From positions 11,527 through 75,526 of the forward strand of contig CABUGV010000015.1 of the NCBI GenBank assembly GCA_902491215.1: a stretch of DNA of 64,000 nt, read 5' to 3'. Shown one piece after another: positions 35,165 to 45,711 of the stretch. The stretch is from 43-108 sp001915545. Lineage in GTDB: Bacteria > Bacteroidota > Bacteroidia > Bacteroidales > Bacteroidaceae. The notes below the pieces were generated by a model, which saw nothing but the letters and a program-made list of their open reading frames with translations, was not told where the DNA came from and ran no database searches. The translations under genes and the position numbers were made by a program. The stretch's first letter is position 1; every line of letters begins with the position of its first letter.

Positions 35165-35375
35165 ATAAAAAAAGTCGGCACAATTGCATATCAGCACACA
35201 AAATGAATATTCTGATACCATTCCAACTCACTTTAACAATAAAATATGAGCTTACAAACAACCAGGCTTGACATACTGCACAACAAACGCCAACGCTGTT
35301 AACAAATCCTTGAATATTTTCGAACACGCACCGTACTATTTGCGCTGAAGTAGAGGCATCGTTACGAGCACAGAT
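35165..35375. other. Gene-free stretch between rhamnosidase and glnN
   Basis: AT-rich sequence upstream of the rhamnosidase promoter and downstream of glnN. No operator repeat or gene is recognised. Confidence 0.4.
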
Positions 35376-35411
35376 AAAAACGGTCCGCCTCCTCGAAAGG
35401 AAACGGACCGT
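35376..35411 (-). terminator. Terminator of glnN
   Basis: ACGGTCCG (35380-35387) pairs with CGGACCGT (35404-35411), with an inner CCT/AGG pair. On the minus strand TTTTT follows. Confidence 0.75.
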
Positions 35412-35435
35412 GCAGTCAAACGTTTTTCAAATTTA

Positions 35436-37625
35436 TCAGCGAACGAAAAGCAGTTCTCTATATTTAGGCAATGTCCACATTCTGTCGTCTACCATGAGCT
35501 CAAGCTTGTCGATATGATATCTTATCTGCTCAAGCATAGGAGCGATGATGTCGTGGTATGCAATAGCCTTTTCTCTCTCAGAAGCAATCTTGTTGGCCTT
35601 CTTGCGCGCTTCGACCATAGCGTCTACATGCTCCTTGATGTAAGAAGTATGTTCGGCAATCTTGCGTATGATGGCAATGTTCTCTGCAGAAAGCTTTTCT
35701 GCCTCTTCCTTAGAGAAAATAGCAGCCATCTTTGAAACATTGTCTATGAGACGGCTCTGATAGTCAACAGCAACAGGCACAATGTGGTTCATGACAAGGT
35801 CGCCGAGTACACGTGCTTCAATCTGAATCTTCTTTGTATAAGTTTCCCACTTAACTTCGTTGCGCGCCTCAAGCTCTTTCTTTGAAAGTACGCCTGTGCT
35901 TTCAAACATCTTGACGCTTGCAGGAGACAGGTAACTGTCGAAGATTACCGGACAGCTTGTCTCGCAGTCGAGCCCTCTCTTGGCAGCTTCTTCTTTCCAT
36001 TCATCGCTGTATCCGTTGCCGTCGAATCTGATAGGCTTGCAGAGTTTGATATATTCTCTGACTACTTCTACGATGGCTGATACGGTAGGCTCGCCTTTCG
36101 CAATCAGAGCATCGACCTTCTCCTTGAACTCAACAAGCTGTTCTGCAACTGCAGCATTGAGTGCAGTCATTGCGCTGGCACAGTTTGCTTCAGAACCAAC
36201 GGCGCGGAATTCAAAGCGGTTGCCTGTGAATGCGAATGGAGACGTACGGTTTCTGTCGGTATTGTCTATCAGAAGTTCCGGTATCTGAGGTATATCGAGC
36301 TTCATTCCGTGCTTGCCGGCAAGCGAAACGAGGTCATCGATGGAAGATTTCTCCATGTGGTCTAGAATCTTGCTCAACTGACTGCCGAGGAATGAAGAGA
36401 TGATTGCTGGAGGTGCCTCGTTTGCTCCAAGTCTGTGTGCATTGGTTGCACTCATGATTGAAGCCTTGAGCAGACCGTTGTGTCTGTATACGGCCATAAG
36501 TGTGTTCACGATGAAAGTGATGAAGCGCAGGTTCTCCTCTGAAGTCTTGCCAGGAGCCATGAGCAGAACACCGTTGTCTGTTCCGAGCGACCAGTTGTTG
36601 TGTTTGCCGGAACCGTTGATGCCCTTGAATGGTTTCTCGTGAAGCAGTACTCTGAATCCGTGTGCTCTGGCTACCTTTCTCATGAGTGACATGATGAGCA
36701 TGTTATGGTCAACGGCAAGGTTACACTCTTCGAATATAGGTGCAAGCTCAAACTGGTTAGGAGCAACCTCATTGTGTCTTGTCTTAACAGGTATACCGAG
36801 CTTCAAAGCCTGGATTTCAAGATCTTTCATGAAAGCGGCTACTCTTGAAGGAATTGCACCGAAATAGTGGTCTTCCAACTGCTGGTTTTTAGAAGCTTCG
36901 TGGCCCATAAGTGTACGGCCGGTAAGAAGCAGGTCCGGACGTGCCGCATAAAGTCCTTCATCAACAAGGAAATACTCCTGTTCCCATCCGAGGTAAGCTA
37001 CAACCTTCTTAACCGACGGGTCGAAATAATGACAAACATCTGTTGCAGCCTTGTTGACAGCTCTGAGCGCCTTGAGAAGCGGAGCTTTGTAGTCGAGCGA
37101 CTCTCCCGTATAGGCAATGAATATAGTAGGAATGCAGAGAGTATCGTCAACAACGAATACCGGTGACGAAGGGTCCCATGCACTGTATCCACGTGCCTCG
37201 AAAGTATTTCTTATTCCGCCGTTAGGGAATGACGACGCATCCGGTTCCTGCTGAACCAAAAGTTTTCCTGAAAACTCTTCTATCATTCCTCCCTTGCCGT
37301 CATGTTCAACGAAAGCATCATGCTTTTCTGCAGTACCTTCTGTAAGAGGCTGGAACCAGTGTGTGTAGTGTGTGGCACCGAGTTCGCAAGCCCACTTCTT
37401 CATAGCTGCAGCTACAGCATCTGCGACGTTGCGGTCAAGAGCTGTTCCGTTGTCAATAACGTCAACCAGCTTGGCATAAACATCAGCAGGAAGATACCTG
37501 AACATTTTCTCCCTATTGAAAACGTACTTAGCAAAATATTCACTAGGACGTTCGGCAGGGGTTTCAACAATTGCGGGTTTAGCTTGAAAGGCTTTTTCAA
37601 CAACCCTAAATCTCAAATCAGACAT
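35436..37625 (-). CDS. glnN: Glutamine synthetase type III
   Basis: A 729-aa GSIII, the long form typical of Bacteroidota and cyanobacteria. It makes glutamine from glutamate, ammonium and ATP. Diagnostic stretches are LGWEQEYFLVDEGLY (metal-binding Glu), TRHNEVAPNQFELAPIFEECN, HEKPFKGINGSGKHNNWSLG and NRTSPFAFTGNRFEFRAVGS. It is the last gene of the minus-strand block gltB-gltD-asnB-glnN. A 139-base gap to asnB contains no obvious terminator, so it may be cotranscribed or have its own promoter. Confidence 0.96.
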   Translation of the reverse strand: MSDLRFRVVEKAFQAKPAIVETPAERPSEYFAKYVFNREKMFRYLPADVYAKLVDVIDNGTALDRNVADAVAAAMKKWACELGATHYTHWFQPLTEGTAEKHDAFVEHDGKGGMIEEFSGKLLVQQEPDASSFPNGGIRNTFEARGYSAWDPSSPVFVVDDTLCIPTIFIAYTGESLDYKAPLLKALRAVNKAATDVCHYFDPSVKKVVAYLGWEQEYFLVDEGLYAARPDLLLTGRTLMGHEASKNQQLEDHYFGAIPSRVAAFMKDLEIQALKLGIPVKTRHNEVAPNQFELAPIFEECNLAVDHNMLIMSLMRKVARAHGFRVLLHEKPFKGINGSGKHNNWSLGTDNGVLLMAPGKTSEENLRFITFIVNTLMAVYRHNGLLKASIMSATNAHRLGANEAPPAIISSFLGSQLSKILDHMEKSSIDDLVSLAGKHGMKLDIPQIPELLIDNTDRNRTSPFAFTGNRFEFRAVGSEANCASAMTALNAAVAEQLVEFKEKVDALIAKGEPTVSAIVEVVREYIKLCKPIRFDGNGYSDEWKEEAAKRGLDCETSCPVIFDSYLSPASVKMFESTGVLSKKELEARNEVKWETYTKKIQIEARVLGDLVMNHIVPVAVDYQSRLIDNVSKMAAIFSKEEAEKLSAENIAIIRKIAEHTSYIKEHVDAMVEARKKANKIASEREKAIAYHDIIAPMLEQIRYHIDKLELMVDDRMWTLPKYRELLFVR

Positions 37626-37764
37626 ACAATATTAAATATTACTTAGAAATTAGAAATATGTAATCAAATCTTCAATCCGCGACGGACTTACAGATAAAGG
37701 TTCCGCCATACCTTATTTATAACTGCAGCCGTTGAACTGCCGTCAAAGCGACCGATGATGTCCC

Positions 37765-39429
37765 TCAATAAGCATCATTGTGGACACCTTTTACAGCTCG
37801 TCCGCTAGGCTCGTTGACACCCTTGAAGGATTCATCCCACGCAAGGGCCTCAGCAGTAGAACATGCCACGCTCGGTACACTCGGAACACTACGTGCGGCG
37901 CTCTCGCTCGGGAACAGGCTCTCGAATATGCTTCTGTAATAATATTCTTCCTTACATCTTGGAGTGTTTACAGGGAAACGCCCGGCAGCAGAGGCCATTT
38001 CTTCATCACTTACCATCTTGGATGTCAAATCTTTCAGAGAGTCAATCCAACTGTAGCCTACGCCGTCGCTGAACTGCTCCTTCTGTCTCCACACGATGTT
38101 CTCAGGCAAAAGGTCTTCGAAAGCTTTTCTGACGACTTTCTTCTCTATTGTATCGCCCGGACACATCTTCTCTTCCGGATCGATGGACATGGCGAGATCA
38201 AGGAATTCCTTGTCGAGGAAAGGTACACGGCCTTCCACGCCCCATGCTGCAAGCGATTTGTTGGCACGCAGACAGTCGTATAGATGAAGCTTGGACAGCT
38301 TTCTGACGGTTTCTTCATGAAAGGCACGTGCTGTAGGTGCTTTATGGAAATAGAGGTATCCTCCAAACACTTCGTCTGCTCCTTCACCACTGAGAACCAT
38401 CTTTATACCCATGCTTCGGATGACACGTGCAAGGAGATACATCGGCGTGGAAGCTCTTACTGTTGTAACATCGTAGGTTTCAATGTAATAGATAACGTCC
38501 TTAAGCGCATCTATACCTTCCTGAACAGTATAGTGTATTTCGTGGTGAACAGTTCCGATATGTTCTGCAACTTCCCTAGCCTTGGCAAGGTCTGGCGAGC
38601 CTTCAAGACCGATTGCAAAAGAGTGAAGACGCGGCCACCAGGCTTCGCTGACTCCGTCGGTTTCAATACGTCTTGGAGCAAACTTTTTTGCAATTGCAGA
38701 TATGACTGAGCTGTCAAGACCTCCAGAGAGAAGTACACCGTAAGGAACGTCGCTCATAAGCTGGCGTTTAACGGCTTCTTCAAGACCTTCACGGAGCTGT
38801 GACGAAGGAACTGGATTCTTTACGACCTCATCGTATTCAAACCATTTACGCTTGTACCAGCGTACCATCTTGCCTTCACGGCTACTGTACATGTGACCGG
38901 GAAGAAAAGGCTCATAGCTTGAACATACACCTTCAAGCGCCTTGAGTTCGCTGGCACAATAGACATGTCCTTCATCGTCATGTCCTATATATAAAGGAAT
39001 TACACCTATTGGATCACGGGCTATAAGGAACTCGTCACGAGCCTCATCGTAGAGAGCAAAAGCAAATATGCCGTTGAGCTCGTCGAGGAATTCGATACCA
39101 CGCTCTTGATAGAGCGCAAGAATGACTTCACAGTCGCTGCCGGTACTGAAGTGATATTTGCCTTCGAATCTCTGGCGTATATTACGGTGATTGTAGATTT
39201 CACCATTTACAGCCAGCACCACCTTCTTGTCGGGTGAATACAAAGGCTGACCGCCACTTTCAGGATCAACGATAGACAATCTTTCGTGCACCATTATAGC
39301 CGACCCTCCTGTATATATTCCACTCCAGTCGGGACCTCTATGCCTTATCTTGCGCGCCATGCACAAGGCCTTGTCTCTCAACTGTTCTGTCTGTTCCTTC
39401 ACATTGAATATAGCTGCAATTCCGCACAT
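37765..39429 (-). CDS. asnB: Asparagine synthase (glutamine-hydrolysing)
   Basis: A 554-aa class II amidotransferase. Cys2 (MCGIAAIFNV) is the glutaminase nucleophile. RLSIVDPESGGQPLY and NGEIYNH belong to the N-terminal domain. The synthetase half has the ATP-binding PP-loop LLSGGLDSSVI and SGEGADEVFGGY. It converts aspartate to asparagine and is the natural counterpart of the asparaginase encoded at 30.3 kb. It begins 35 bases after gltD, probably in the same operon. Confidence 0.95.
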   Translation of the reverse strand: MCGIAAIFNVKEQTEQLRDKALCMARKIRHRGPDWSGIYTGGSAIMVHERLSIVDPESGGQPLYSPDKKVVLAVNGEIYNHRNIRQRFEGKYHFSTGSDCEVILALYQERGIEFLDELNGIFAFALYDEARDEFLIARDPIGVIPLYIGHDDEGHVYCASELKALEGVCSSYEPFLPGHMYSSREGKMVRWYKRKWFEYDEVVKNPVPSSQLREGLEEAVKRQLMSDVPYGVLLSGGLDSSVISAIAKKFAPRRIETDGVSEAWWPRLHSFAIGLEGSPDLAKAREVAEHIGTVHHEIHYTVQEGIDALKDVIYYIETYDVTTVRASTPMYLLARVIRSMGIKMVLSGEGADEVFGGYLYFHKAPTARAFHEETVRKLSKLHLYDCLRANKSLAAWGVEGRVPFLDKEFLDLAMSIDPEEKMCPGDTIEKKVVRKAFEDLLPENIVWRQKEQFSDGVGYSWIDSLKDLTSKMVSDEEMASAAGRFPVNTPRCKEEYYYRSIFESLFPSESAARSVPSVPSVACSTAEALAWDESFKGVNEPSGRAVKGVHNDAY

Positions 39430-39464
39430 AAGCCATTTCTATTTAAATGGTTACTAAACCTTCA

Positions 39465-40811
39465 TTATTCCTTACCTTTTATATATCTGTCAATCTCGTC
39501 TGCAACCTTGCGTCCGCCCGCTATACACTTGACAACAAGACTTGCGCCTGTTGCAGCATCGCCTGCAACGAAGACATTGTCGGATGAGACTTTTATTTCA
39601 GGCTTCAAGAAGCCCATTGCGAGAAATACCATATCAGCCTTGAGGATTTCCTTCTTGCCTGTAGGCACCATCTTAGGTCTTCCGCCTTTGTCATCGCATA
39701 CCCAATCAACTTCCTCTACTTCGAGTCCTGTAAGATGACCGTCCTCACCGATAAACCTTGAAGTAGCAAGACTCCATCTGCGTTCACATCCTTCTTCATG
39801 ACTGCTTGTAGTCTTAAGCACTACAGGCCAGTTCGGCCAAGGTGTTGCAGGGTTGTTGCCTACCGGTGGTTTCGGCATAATCTCGATTTGTGTAACGCTC
39901 AATGCACCCTGACGGTTGCTTGTACCGATGCAGTCGCTTCCGGTATCACCACCACCTATAACAACGACATGCTTTCCTTTAGCATTGATGCGCTCATCTT
40001 CACTGAAGGTCTGTCCTGCGAGAACTCTATTCTGCTGAGCAAGGAGTTCCATTGCAAAATATATTCCCTTGAGTTCGCGTCCTTCCACACACAAGTCTCT
40101 AGCCTGCGGCGCTCCAGTACAGATGCAATATGCATCATATCCAGCAGGAAGATTGTTGAAATCTACAGGAGCATTGGTCCTGAACTCGATGCCTTCCTGC
40201 TTCATTATATCTACACGACGGTCGATAATCGTCTTGTGTAGTTTGAAGTTTGGTATACCGAAGCGAAGAAGTCCTCCGACATATTCAAGCTTCTCGAATA
40301 CCGTAACATCATATCCTTTCTTGTTAAGATTATTCGCAGCCGCAAGTCCGGCAGGACCGGAACCGATAACAGCCACCTTCTTTCCATTGCGCGGATAAGT
40401 TTCAGGAACAACAAACCCTTCTCTGAAAGCCGCTTCAACAATAGAACACTCATCTTCGCGGATTGTCACAGGCGCATCCATTGTCAATTTCAACACACAT
40501 CCCTTTTCGCACAATGCCGGACAAATACGTCCTGTAAATTCAGGAAAATCGTTTGTACCGCTCAATATCTCATAAGCCTTCTTCCATTCACCTTTATATA
40601 AGGCATCTTGAAATTCCGGCGGACGGTTGCCTAGAGGACAAGACCAGTTGCAGAACGGAACACCGCAGTCCATACATCTTGAGGCCTGACGCTTTCTGTC
40701 GCTGGTGTTCAAAGTCTGTTCTACTTCACTGAAATCAGCAATTCTCTCATGAACAGGTCTATAGCCGGCCTCTTGTCTAGGAACTGTCATGAATGCTTTA
40801 GGATCTCCCAT
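39465..40811 (-). CDS. gltD: Glutamate synthase small subunit
   Basis: A 448-aa FAD/NADPH-dependent electron-supply subunit. The N-terminal cysteines CMDCGVPFCNWSCPLGN and CPALCEKGC hold 4Fe-4S clusters. AVIGSGPAGLAAA binds FAD and VVIGGGDTGSDCIG binds NADPH. The start is placed at MGDPKAFM (40811), the usual family start; an in-frame ATG at 40859 overlapping the gltB stop as TGATG would add 16 residues. The overlap implies translational coupling with gltB. Confidence 0.95.
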   Translation of the reverse strand: MGDPKAFMTVPRQEAGYRPVHERIADFSEVEQTLNTSDRKRQASRCMDCGVPFCNWSCPLGNRPPEFQDALYKGEWKKAYEILSGTNDFPEFTGRICPALCEKGCVLKLTMDAPVTIREDECSIVEAAFREGFVVPETYPRNGKKVAVIGSGPAGLAAANNLNKKGYDVTVFEKLEYVGGLLRFGIPNFKLHKTIIDRRVDIMKQEGIEFRTNAPVDFNNLPAGYDAYCICTGAPQARDLCVEGRELKGIYFAMELLAQQNRVLAGQTFSEDERINAKGKHVVVIGGGDTGSDCIGTSNRQGALSVTQIEIMPKPPVGNNPATPWPNWPVVLKTTSSHEEGCERRWSLATSRFIGEDGHLTGLEVEEVDWVCDDKGGRPKMVPTGKKEILKADMVFLAMGFLKPEIKVSSDNVFVAGDAATGASLVVKCIAGGRKVADEIDRYIKGKE

Positions 40812-40858
40812 ATATCTTTGTATATTATTTTCTGTTATAAAAATCGGATAATTAAACA

Positions 40859-43800
40859 TCAATAGTCACGCTGCACTTCTGCTATTCTCTGCTGCAGCTT
40901 GCGCATCTGTTCTTCAGCAAGAACTCTCTTGTACTCTATCGGAGTAATCTGGATGAAATCATCAACATACTTGTTCCAGTCATCAAGAATCTTTCTTGCC
41001 AGCTGCGAACCAGTGTTGAGATAATGCAGACGTACCAATTCATGAAGTTCCTTGCGCGATGCCGAGTTCTCAAGCAACGAGAGCTCTACCATCTCCATAT
41101 TGCAGCGTTCGTCAAAGTCGTGGTCGCGGTCCCAAACATAAGCCAGACCACCGCTCATACCCGCCGCGAAGTTGCGCCCCGTGCTTCCAAGTACAACAAC
41201 GCGTCCGCCGGTCATGTACTCGCAACAGTGGTCGCCTACGCCCTCTACTACGGCAATTGCTCCAGAGTTTCTTACAGCGAATCGCTCTCCAACACGGCCA
41301 TTGATGTAAACTTCACCGCTTGTAGCCCCGTAAAGCAAAGTGTTTCCTGCTATGCTGTTGTTTTCAGCATCGAAGTTGCTTCTTACAGGAGGCAAAACTG
41401 ATATGCGTCCACCGCTGAGTCCTTTACCCAAGTAGTCGTTGGCTTCGCCTTCAAGACGGAAACTGATGCCGTGTGCAAGGAAAGCTCCGAAGCTCTGACC
41501 AGCCGAGCCCTTGAACTTGACATTGATGGTCTGATCAGGCAATCCCTGTGCCCCATATCTTGAAGCCACTTCACCGGAAAGCATTGCGCCCACAGACCTA
41601 TCCGTATTTCCGATTGCATATTCAAGAGATATCTCGCGCTTGTTGTCCAATGCATCCTTTGCATCCGAAATGATGGCTACATCCTTTACACCGCCGATGT
41701 CATGTCTCTGCGATGTAACATTACAGATGGCGGCTGTACTGTCGACCTTGTGGAGCATTCTTCCGAAATCGAGCAGACGAGTCTTCGCATTCATCTTTGA
41801 ACTTTCAATCTCGATAAGGTCAGTACGTCCTACTATATCTTCGAGCTTTTCGAATCCCATTTCTGCAAGATACTCTCTCACTTCCTGAGCCAGGAATGTG
41901 AAATAGTTGACAAGATACTCATATCTGCCCCTGAAGTGTTCGCGCAAAGCAGGATCCTGAGTTGCAACACCAACCGGACACATGTTTGTGTGGCACTTTC
42001 TCATCATAACACATCCGAGCACGATGAGCGATGTTGTTCCGAAAGCAAACTCCTCTGCACCGAGCAACGCCATACTGATGATGTCGCGTCCGGTCTTGAG
42101 CTGTCCATCGGTCTGAAGAACCACCTGACCGCGCAATCCATTGAGCACCAATGTCTGCTGTGTCTCGCTCAATCCTATTTCAGGAGATATACCGGCATAG
42201 CGCATCGAAGAAGCTGGCGATGCACCGGTTCCACCCTCTGCACCTGAGATTACAATAATGTCGGCTTTAGCTTTGGCAACACCGGCCGCAATCGTACCGA
42301 TACCGCTCTCTGCAACGAGTTTCACGCTTATCTTAGCCTTTGGATTAACATTCTTGAGGTCGAAAATCAGCTGCGACAAGTCCTCAATTGAATATATGTC
42401 GTGATGAGGTGGAGGCGAGATGAGCGAAATTCCAGGTATGGAGTTACGAGTCTTGGCTATGACCTCGTCAACCTTGAATCCAGGAAGCTGTCCACCTTCA
42501 CCAGGTTTTGCACCCTGAGCCACCTTAATCTGTATTTCTTCGGCATTCACAAGATATTCAGCCGTTACGCCGAAGCGTCCAGATGCCACCTGTTTGATCT
42601 TGCTTGAAAGTGAAATGCCGTTGTACTCTGAAGTAAATCTTGCGGAATCCTCACCTCCTTCACCTGTATTGCTTCGTGTACCGAGTTTATTCATTGCCAA
42701 AGCAATAGCCTCGTGTGCTTCCTTGCTTATGGCTCCGAAAGACATAGCACCTGTAACAAAATGCTTCACAATGTTCTCCACCGGTTCTACTCTGTCAACA
42801 GGTATTGGGTTCTTCTTGAAGCCGAAGAAGTCGCGTAAGAATATAGGATGTTCCTTTTCATCAGCCTTGTGAGTAAACTCCTTGAACTTCTTGTAGCTTC
42901 CAAGACGTGTTGCAATCTGCAGTTCACTGATTGTTTCAGGATTCCAAGCATGTTCGATACCGTTCTTGCGCCATGAATATTGACCGACGTACGGGAGCAA
43001 AGCTTCAGGTTCGACACCTGCGAATCCCTGATCATGCAGTCTGGTATAGTCTTCTGCTATTTCGTCCAGACGAATACCGCCGACAGTAGAAGTTGTCGTT
43101 CCGAAGTATGTCCTCAACAGTTCCTCGCTCAATCCGACAGACTCGAATATCTTCGAACCGCGATATGATCTGATGGTACTGATACCCATCTTGCTCATAA
43201 TCTTGTAGAGTCCTTTACGGATAGCGTTTATATAGTTCTTTTCAGCCGTCTCATAGTTCATCTGGATTTCTCCGTTCTTCACAAGGTCGTCCAATATGGC
43301 GAAAGCCATGTAAGGGTTGATGGCGCTGGCTCCATATCCCAGGAGGAGGGCGGCATGCATAACTTCGCGGATCTCACCGCTTTCAACTATCAAAGCAGTC
43401 TGCACACGCTTCTGCACCTTGATGAGGTGGTGGTGTACCGCACTCACAGCCAAGAGTGAAGGGATAGCCGCATGCTTATCGTCGATACCCTTATCAGAAA
43501 GTATGATATAGTTCACACCATCCTTTACAGACTGCTCAGCCTTTGCACAAAGTCCGGCCAAAGCCTCCTGAAGAGCGGCTCTTCCACGGGCAACTTCGAA
43601 GAGCATATCGAGTTTGACAGTATTGAATCCCTTGTAGCGGATATTTTCGAGCATGTCGATTTTCGTATTGTTCAGCACCGGATGAGTCAGTCTGACCATT
43701 TTGCAGTGTGATTCATCTGGAGTAAGAATATGTGTACCGACAGCACCTATGTATTCAGTCTGCGACATCACAAGTTCCTCGCGTATAGGGTCGATGGCAG

Positions 43801-45361
43801 GATTGGTGACCTGTGCAAACTGCTGTCTGAAATAATTGAACAACAGCTGCGGTTCGTCCGACAGCACAGCCAGCGGAGTATCATTACCCATGGATGCTAC
43901 CGGTTCGGCACCGTTTACACACATCGGCTTGATGATTCGTTCTACATCTTCGCGTGTGTAGCCGTAAGCCAACAGCCTGCGCGAATAGTCGGATACAGAG
44001 TTGCTTACCTTACGTCCGCTCTTCAGAGCATCCAAATCTATACGGTTGTCTGCCAGCCAACGCCTATAAGGTTTCTCAGCGGCGAGGCATTTCTTTATTT
44101 CGTCATCATAATATATGCGTCCCTCCTGCGTGTCGACCATCAGAATCTTACCCGGCTGGAGGCATCCTTTCTCCTTGATGTCGCCCGGTTCGAAACTTAT
44201 CGTTCCGGCCTCACTGGCAACCACCATCATATCGTCTTTTGTGATGAGGTAACGTGCAGGACGCAGTCCGTTTCTGTCGAGCATACCCCCTGCATATCGG
44301 CCGTCGCTGAAGAGCAGTGCAGCCGGACCGTCCCACGGTTCCATCAGGATGGAATGATATTCATAGAAAGCCTTGAGATCTTCATTAATAAAGTTCTTGT
44401 CATTAAAAGACTCAGGCACGAGCATAGCCATTGCATGAGGGAGCGAAAGTCCCGACATGACAAAGAATTCAAGTGCGTTGTCGAGCGATGCACTGTCGCT
44501 CATATCCGGCTGAAGTATAGGACGTATGTCGCCCACTTCGCCCAAGAGTTCGGTAGAAAGTACACTTTCACGGGCCTCCATCCATGCACGGTTTCCACGA
44601 ATAGTGTTTATCTCTCCGTTGTGTGCCAACAATCTGAACGGCTGTGCCAATCCCCACGCAGGGAATGTGTTGGTACTGAATCTCGAATGCACAACAGCCA
44701 GTCCGCTGGTGAAATAAGGTTGTGTCAGATCCAGAAAATAACGTCTGAGCTGAGTCGAAGACAACATGCCCTTATAGACAATGTTCTTGCTCGAAAGAGA
44801 AGCTATATAGAAGTCCTTATCATTTATACTGCGCTCCATCTTCTTGCGTGCCACATACAGTTTTCGTTCCAGTTCGTCAGGCTCAACATCGCCTGTGACG
44901 AAAACCTGCTTTATGTCAGGCTCTGTGCTCAGTGCCATCTCACCCAAGACGGAAGAATCCACAGGGACTTGTCTGAGATGCATCATCTTAAGGCCCTGAC
45001 GCTCAATCTCATCAAGCATGACACCAAGGATCTCAGACTGACGTTTCTCATCCTTCGGCAAGAACACAAGACCTGTACCGTAACGTCCCTTCTCCGGAAC
45101 CGGTATGCCTTGAAGCAGAATAAATTCATGCGGAATCTGAAGCATTATACCTGCGCCGTCACCGCTCTTGTTGTCGGCACCTTCCGCACCTCTATGCTTC
45201 ATGTTTTCGAGAACCTTCAGAGCCGAGTCGACAAGTTCATGCGACTTGCGTCCGTGAACGTCTACTATCATTCCTACGCCACACGCGTCGTGTTCATTCT
45301 CTCTGCTGTACAAGCCTCCCGACTCGCAAGCAAGCCTCTGTGTTTCTTTCTGTTCCAACAT
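40859..45361 (-). CDS. gltB: Glutamate synthase large subunit
   Basis: A 1500-aa enzyme that transfers glutamine amide nitrogen to 2-oxoglutarate. Cys27 (EHDACGVG) is the Ntn nucleophile exposed after removal of a 26-residue propeptide. Central and FMN domains follow, with GEGGEDSARF, AKPGEGGQLPG and ISGAEGGTGASP. The 3Fe-4S motif is CVMMRKCHTNMCPVG, and the C-terminal beta-helix domain shows GG(R/L)-rich repeats such as GDHCCEYMTGGRVVVLG. It is the first gene of the gltBD-asnB(-glnN) run, with a promoter at 45424-45456. Confidence 0.97.
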   Translation of the reverse strand: MLEQKETQRLACESGGLYSRENEHDACGVGMIVDVHGRKSHELVDSALKVLENMKHRGAEGADNKSGDGAGIMLQIPHEFILLQGIPVPEKGRYGTGLVFLPKDEKRQSEILGVMLDEIERQGLKMMHLRQVPVDSSVLGEMALSTEPDIKQVFVTGDVEPDELERKLYVARKKMERSINDKDFYIASLSSKNIVYKGMLSSTQLRRYFLDLTQPYFTSGLAVVHSRFSTNTFPAWGLAQPFRLLAHNGEINTIRGNRAWMEARESVLSTELLGEVGDIRPILQPDMSDSASLDNALEFFVMSGLSLPHAMAMLVPESFNDKNFINEDLKAFYEYHSILMEPWDGPAALLFSDGRYAGGMLDRNGLRPARYLITKDDMMVVASEAGTISFEPGDIKEKGCLQPGKILMVDTQEGRIYYDDEIKKCLAAEKPYRRWLADNRIDLDALKSGRKVSNSVSDYSRRLLAYGYTREDVERIIKPMCVNGAEPVASMGNDTPLAVLSDEPQLLFNYFRQQFAQVTNPAIDPIREELVMSQTEYIGAVGTHILTPDESHCKMVRLTHPVLNNTKIDMLENIRYKGFNTVKLDMLFEVARGRAALQEALAGLCAKAEQSVKDGVNYIILSDKGIDDKHAAIPSLLAVSAVHHHLIKVQKRVQTALIVESGEIREVMHAALLLGYGASAINPYMAFAILDDLVKNGEIQMNYETAEKNYINAIRKGLYKIMSKMGISTIRSYRGSKIFESVGLSEELLRTYFGTTTSTVGGIRLDEIAEDYTRLHDQGFAGVEPEALLPYVGQYSWRKNGIEHAWNPETISELQIATRLGSYKKFKEFTHKADEKEHPIFLRDFFGFKKNPIPVDRVEPVENIVKHFVTGAMSFGAISKEAHEAIALAMNKLGTRSNTGEGGEDSARFTSEYNGISLSSKIKQVASGRFGVTAEYLVNAEEIQIKVAQGAKPGEGGQLPGFKVDEVIAKTRNSIPGISLISPPPHHDIYSIEDLSQLIFDLKNVNPKAKISVKLVAESGIGTIAAGVAKAKADIIVISGAEGGTGASPASSMRYAGISPEIGLSETQQTLVLNGLRGQVVLQTDGQLKTGRDIISMALLGAEEFAFGTTSLIVLGCVMMRKCHTNMCPVGVATQDPALREHFRGRYEYLVNYFTFLAQEVREYLAEMGFEKLEDIVGRTDLIEIESSKMNAKTRLLDFGRMLHKVDSTAAICNVTSQRHDIGGVKDVAIISDAKDALDNKREISLEYAIGNTDRSVGAMLSGEVASRYGAQGLPDQTINVKFKGSAGQSFGAFLAHGISFRLEGEANDYLGKGLSGGRISVLPPVRSNFDAENNSIAGNTLLYGATSGEVYINGRVGERFAVRNSGAIAVVEGVGDHCCEYMTGGRVVVLGSTGRNFAAGMSGGLAYVWDRDHDFDERCNMEMVELSLLENSASRKELHELVRLHYLNTGSQLARKILDDWNKYVDDFIQITPIEYKRVLAEEQMRKLQQRIAEVQRDY

Positions 45362-45423
45362 CTTATATTGATTTTGCGTTACTTATTGACACCTTTTTAT
45401 CACTTTCAATTTCTATTTGAGCG

Positions 45424-45456
45424 CAAAAGTAATAAATTAATTTCAATATGATACAA
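45424..45456 (-). promoter_or_regulatory. Promoter of the gltBD operon
   Basis: On the minus strand, TTG (45456-45454), a 22-base spacer, then TACTTTTG (45431-45424). The leader is about 55 nt. Confidence 0.55.
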
Positions 45457-45652
45457 TATTACAATATAAATTTATCATTATTCTTTCTAAAGCATACAAA
45501 TACAGATAAATTAGTACATAACCGCTATTAAATCAAACATATTCATAATAAAATCATATAATAAATAGCAAAATGTTATTACACAAATAAAGACAAAATC
45601 ACAAAGAAGCCATTCGAACACAAAACAAAATGAAACTACATAAGTATTGAAA
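45457..45652. other. AT-rich gene-free stretch upstream of gltB
   Basis: About 200 bases of very AT-rich DNA between the gltB promoter and the floA terminator. No gene, operator or repeat is recognised. Any nitrogen-responsive control site of gltBD would be expected here. Confidence 0.4.
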
Positions 45653-45688
45653 TAAAAAAACGGTCTGAAAACCTAAGCCTTCAGACCG
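45653..45688 (-). terminator. Terminator of nfeD-floA
   Basis: CGGTCTGAA (45661-45669) pairs with TTCAGACCG (45680-45688). On the minus strand a T7 run follows. Confidence 0.8.
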
Positions 45689-45711
45689 CACACGCATATA
45701 TAATCAATATA

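Noticed and set aside
43730..45451. A 573-codon open frame antisense to gltB
   Set aside because: It lies entirely opposite a highly conserved gltB. Its translation is low-complexity His/Cys/Tyr-rich text typical of a reverse-strand shadow, and it has no homology signature.
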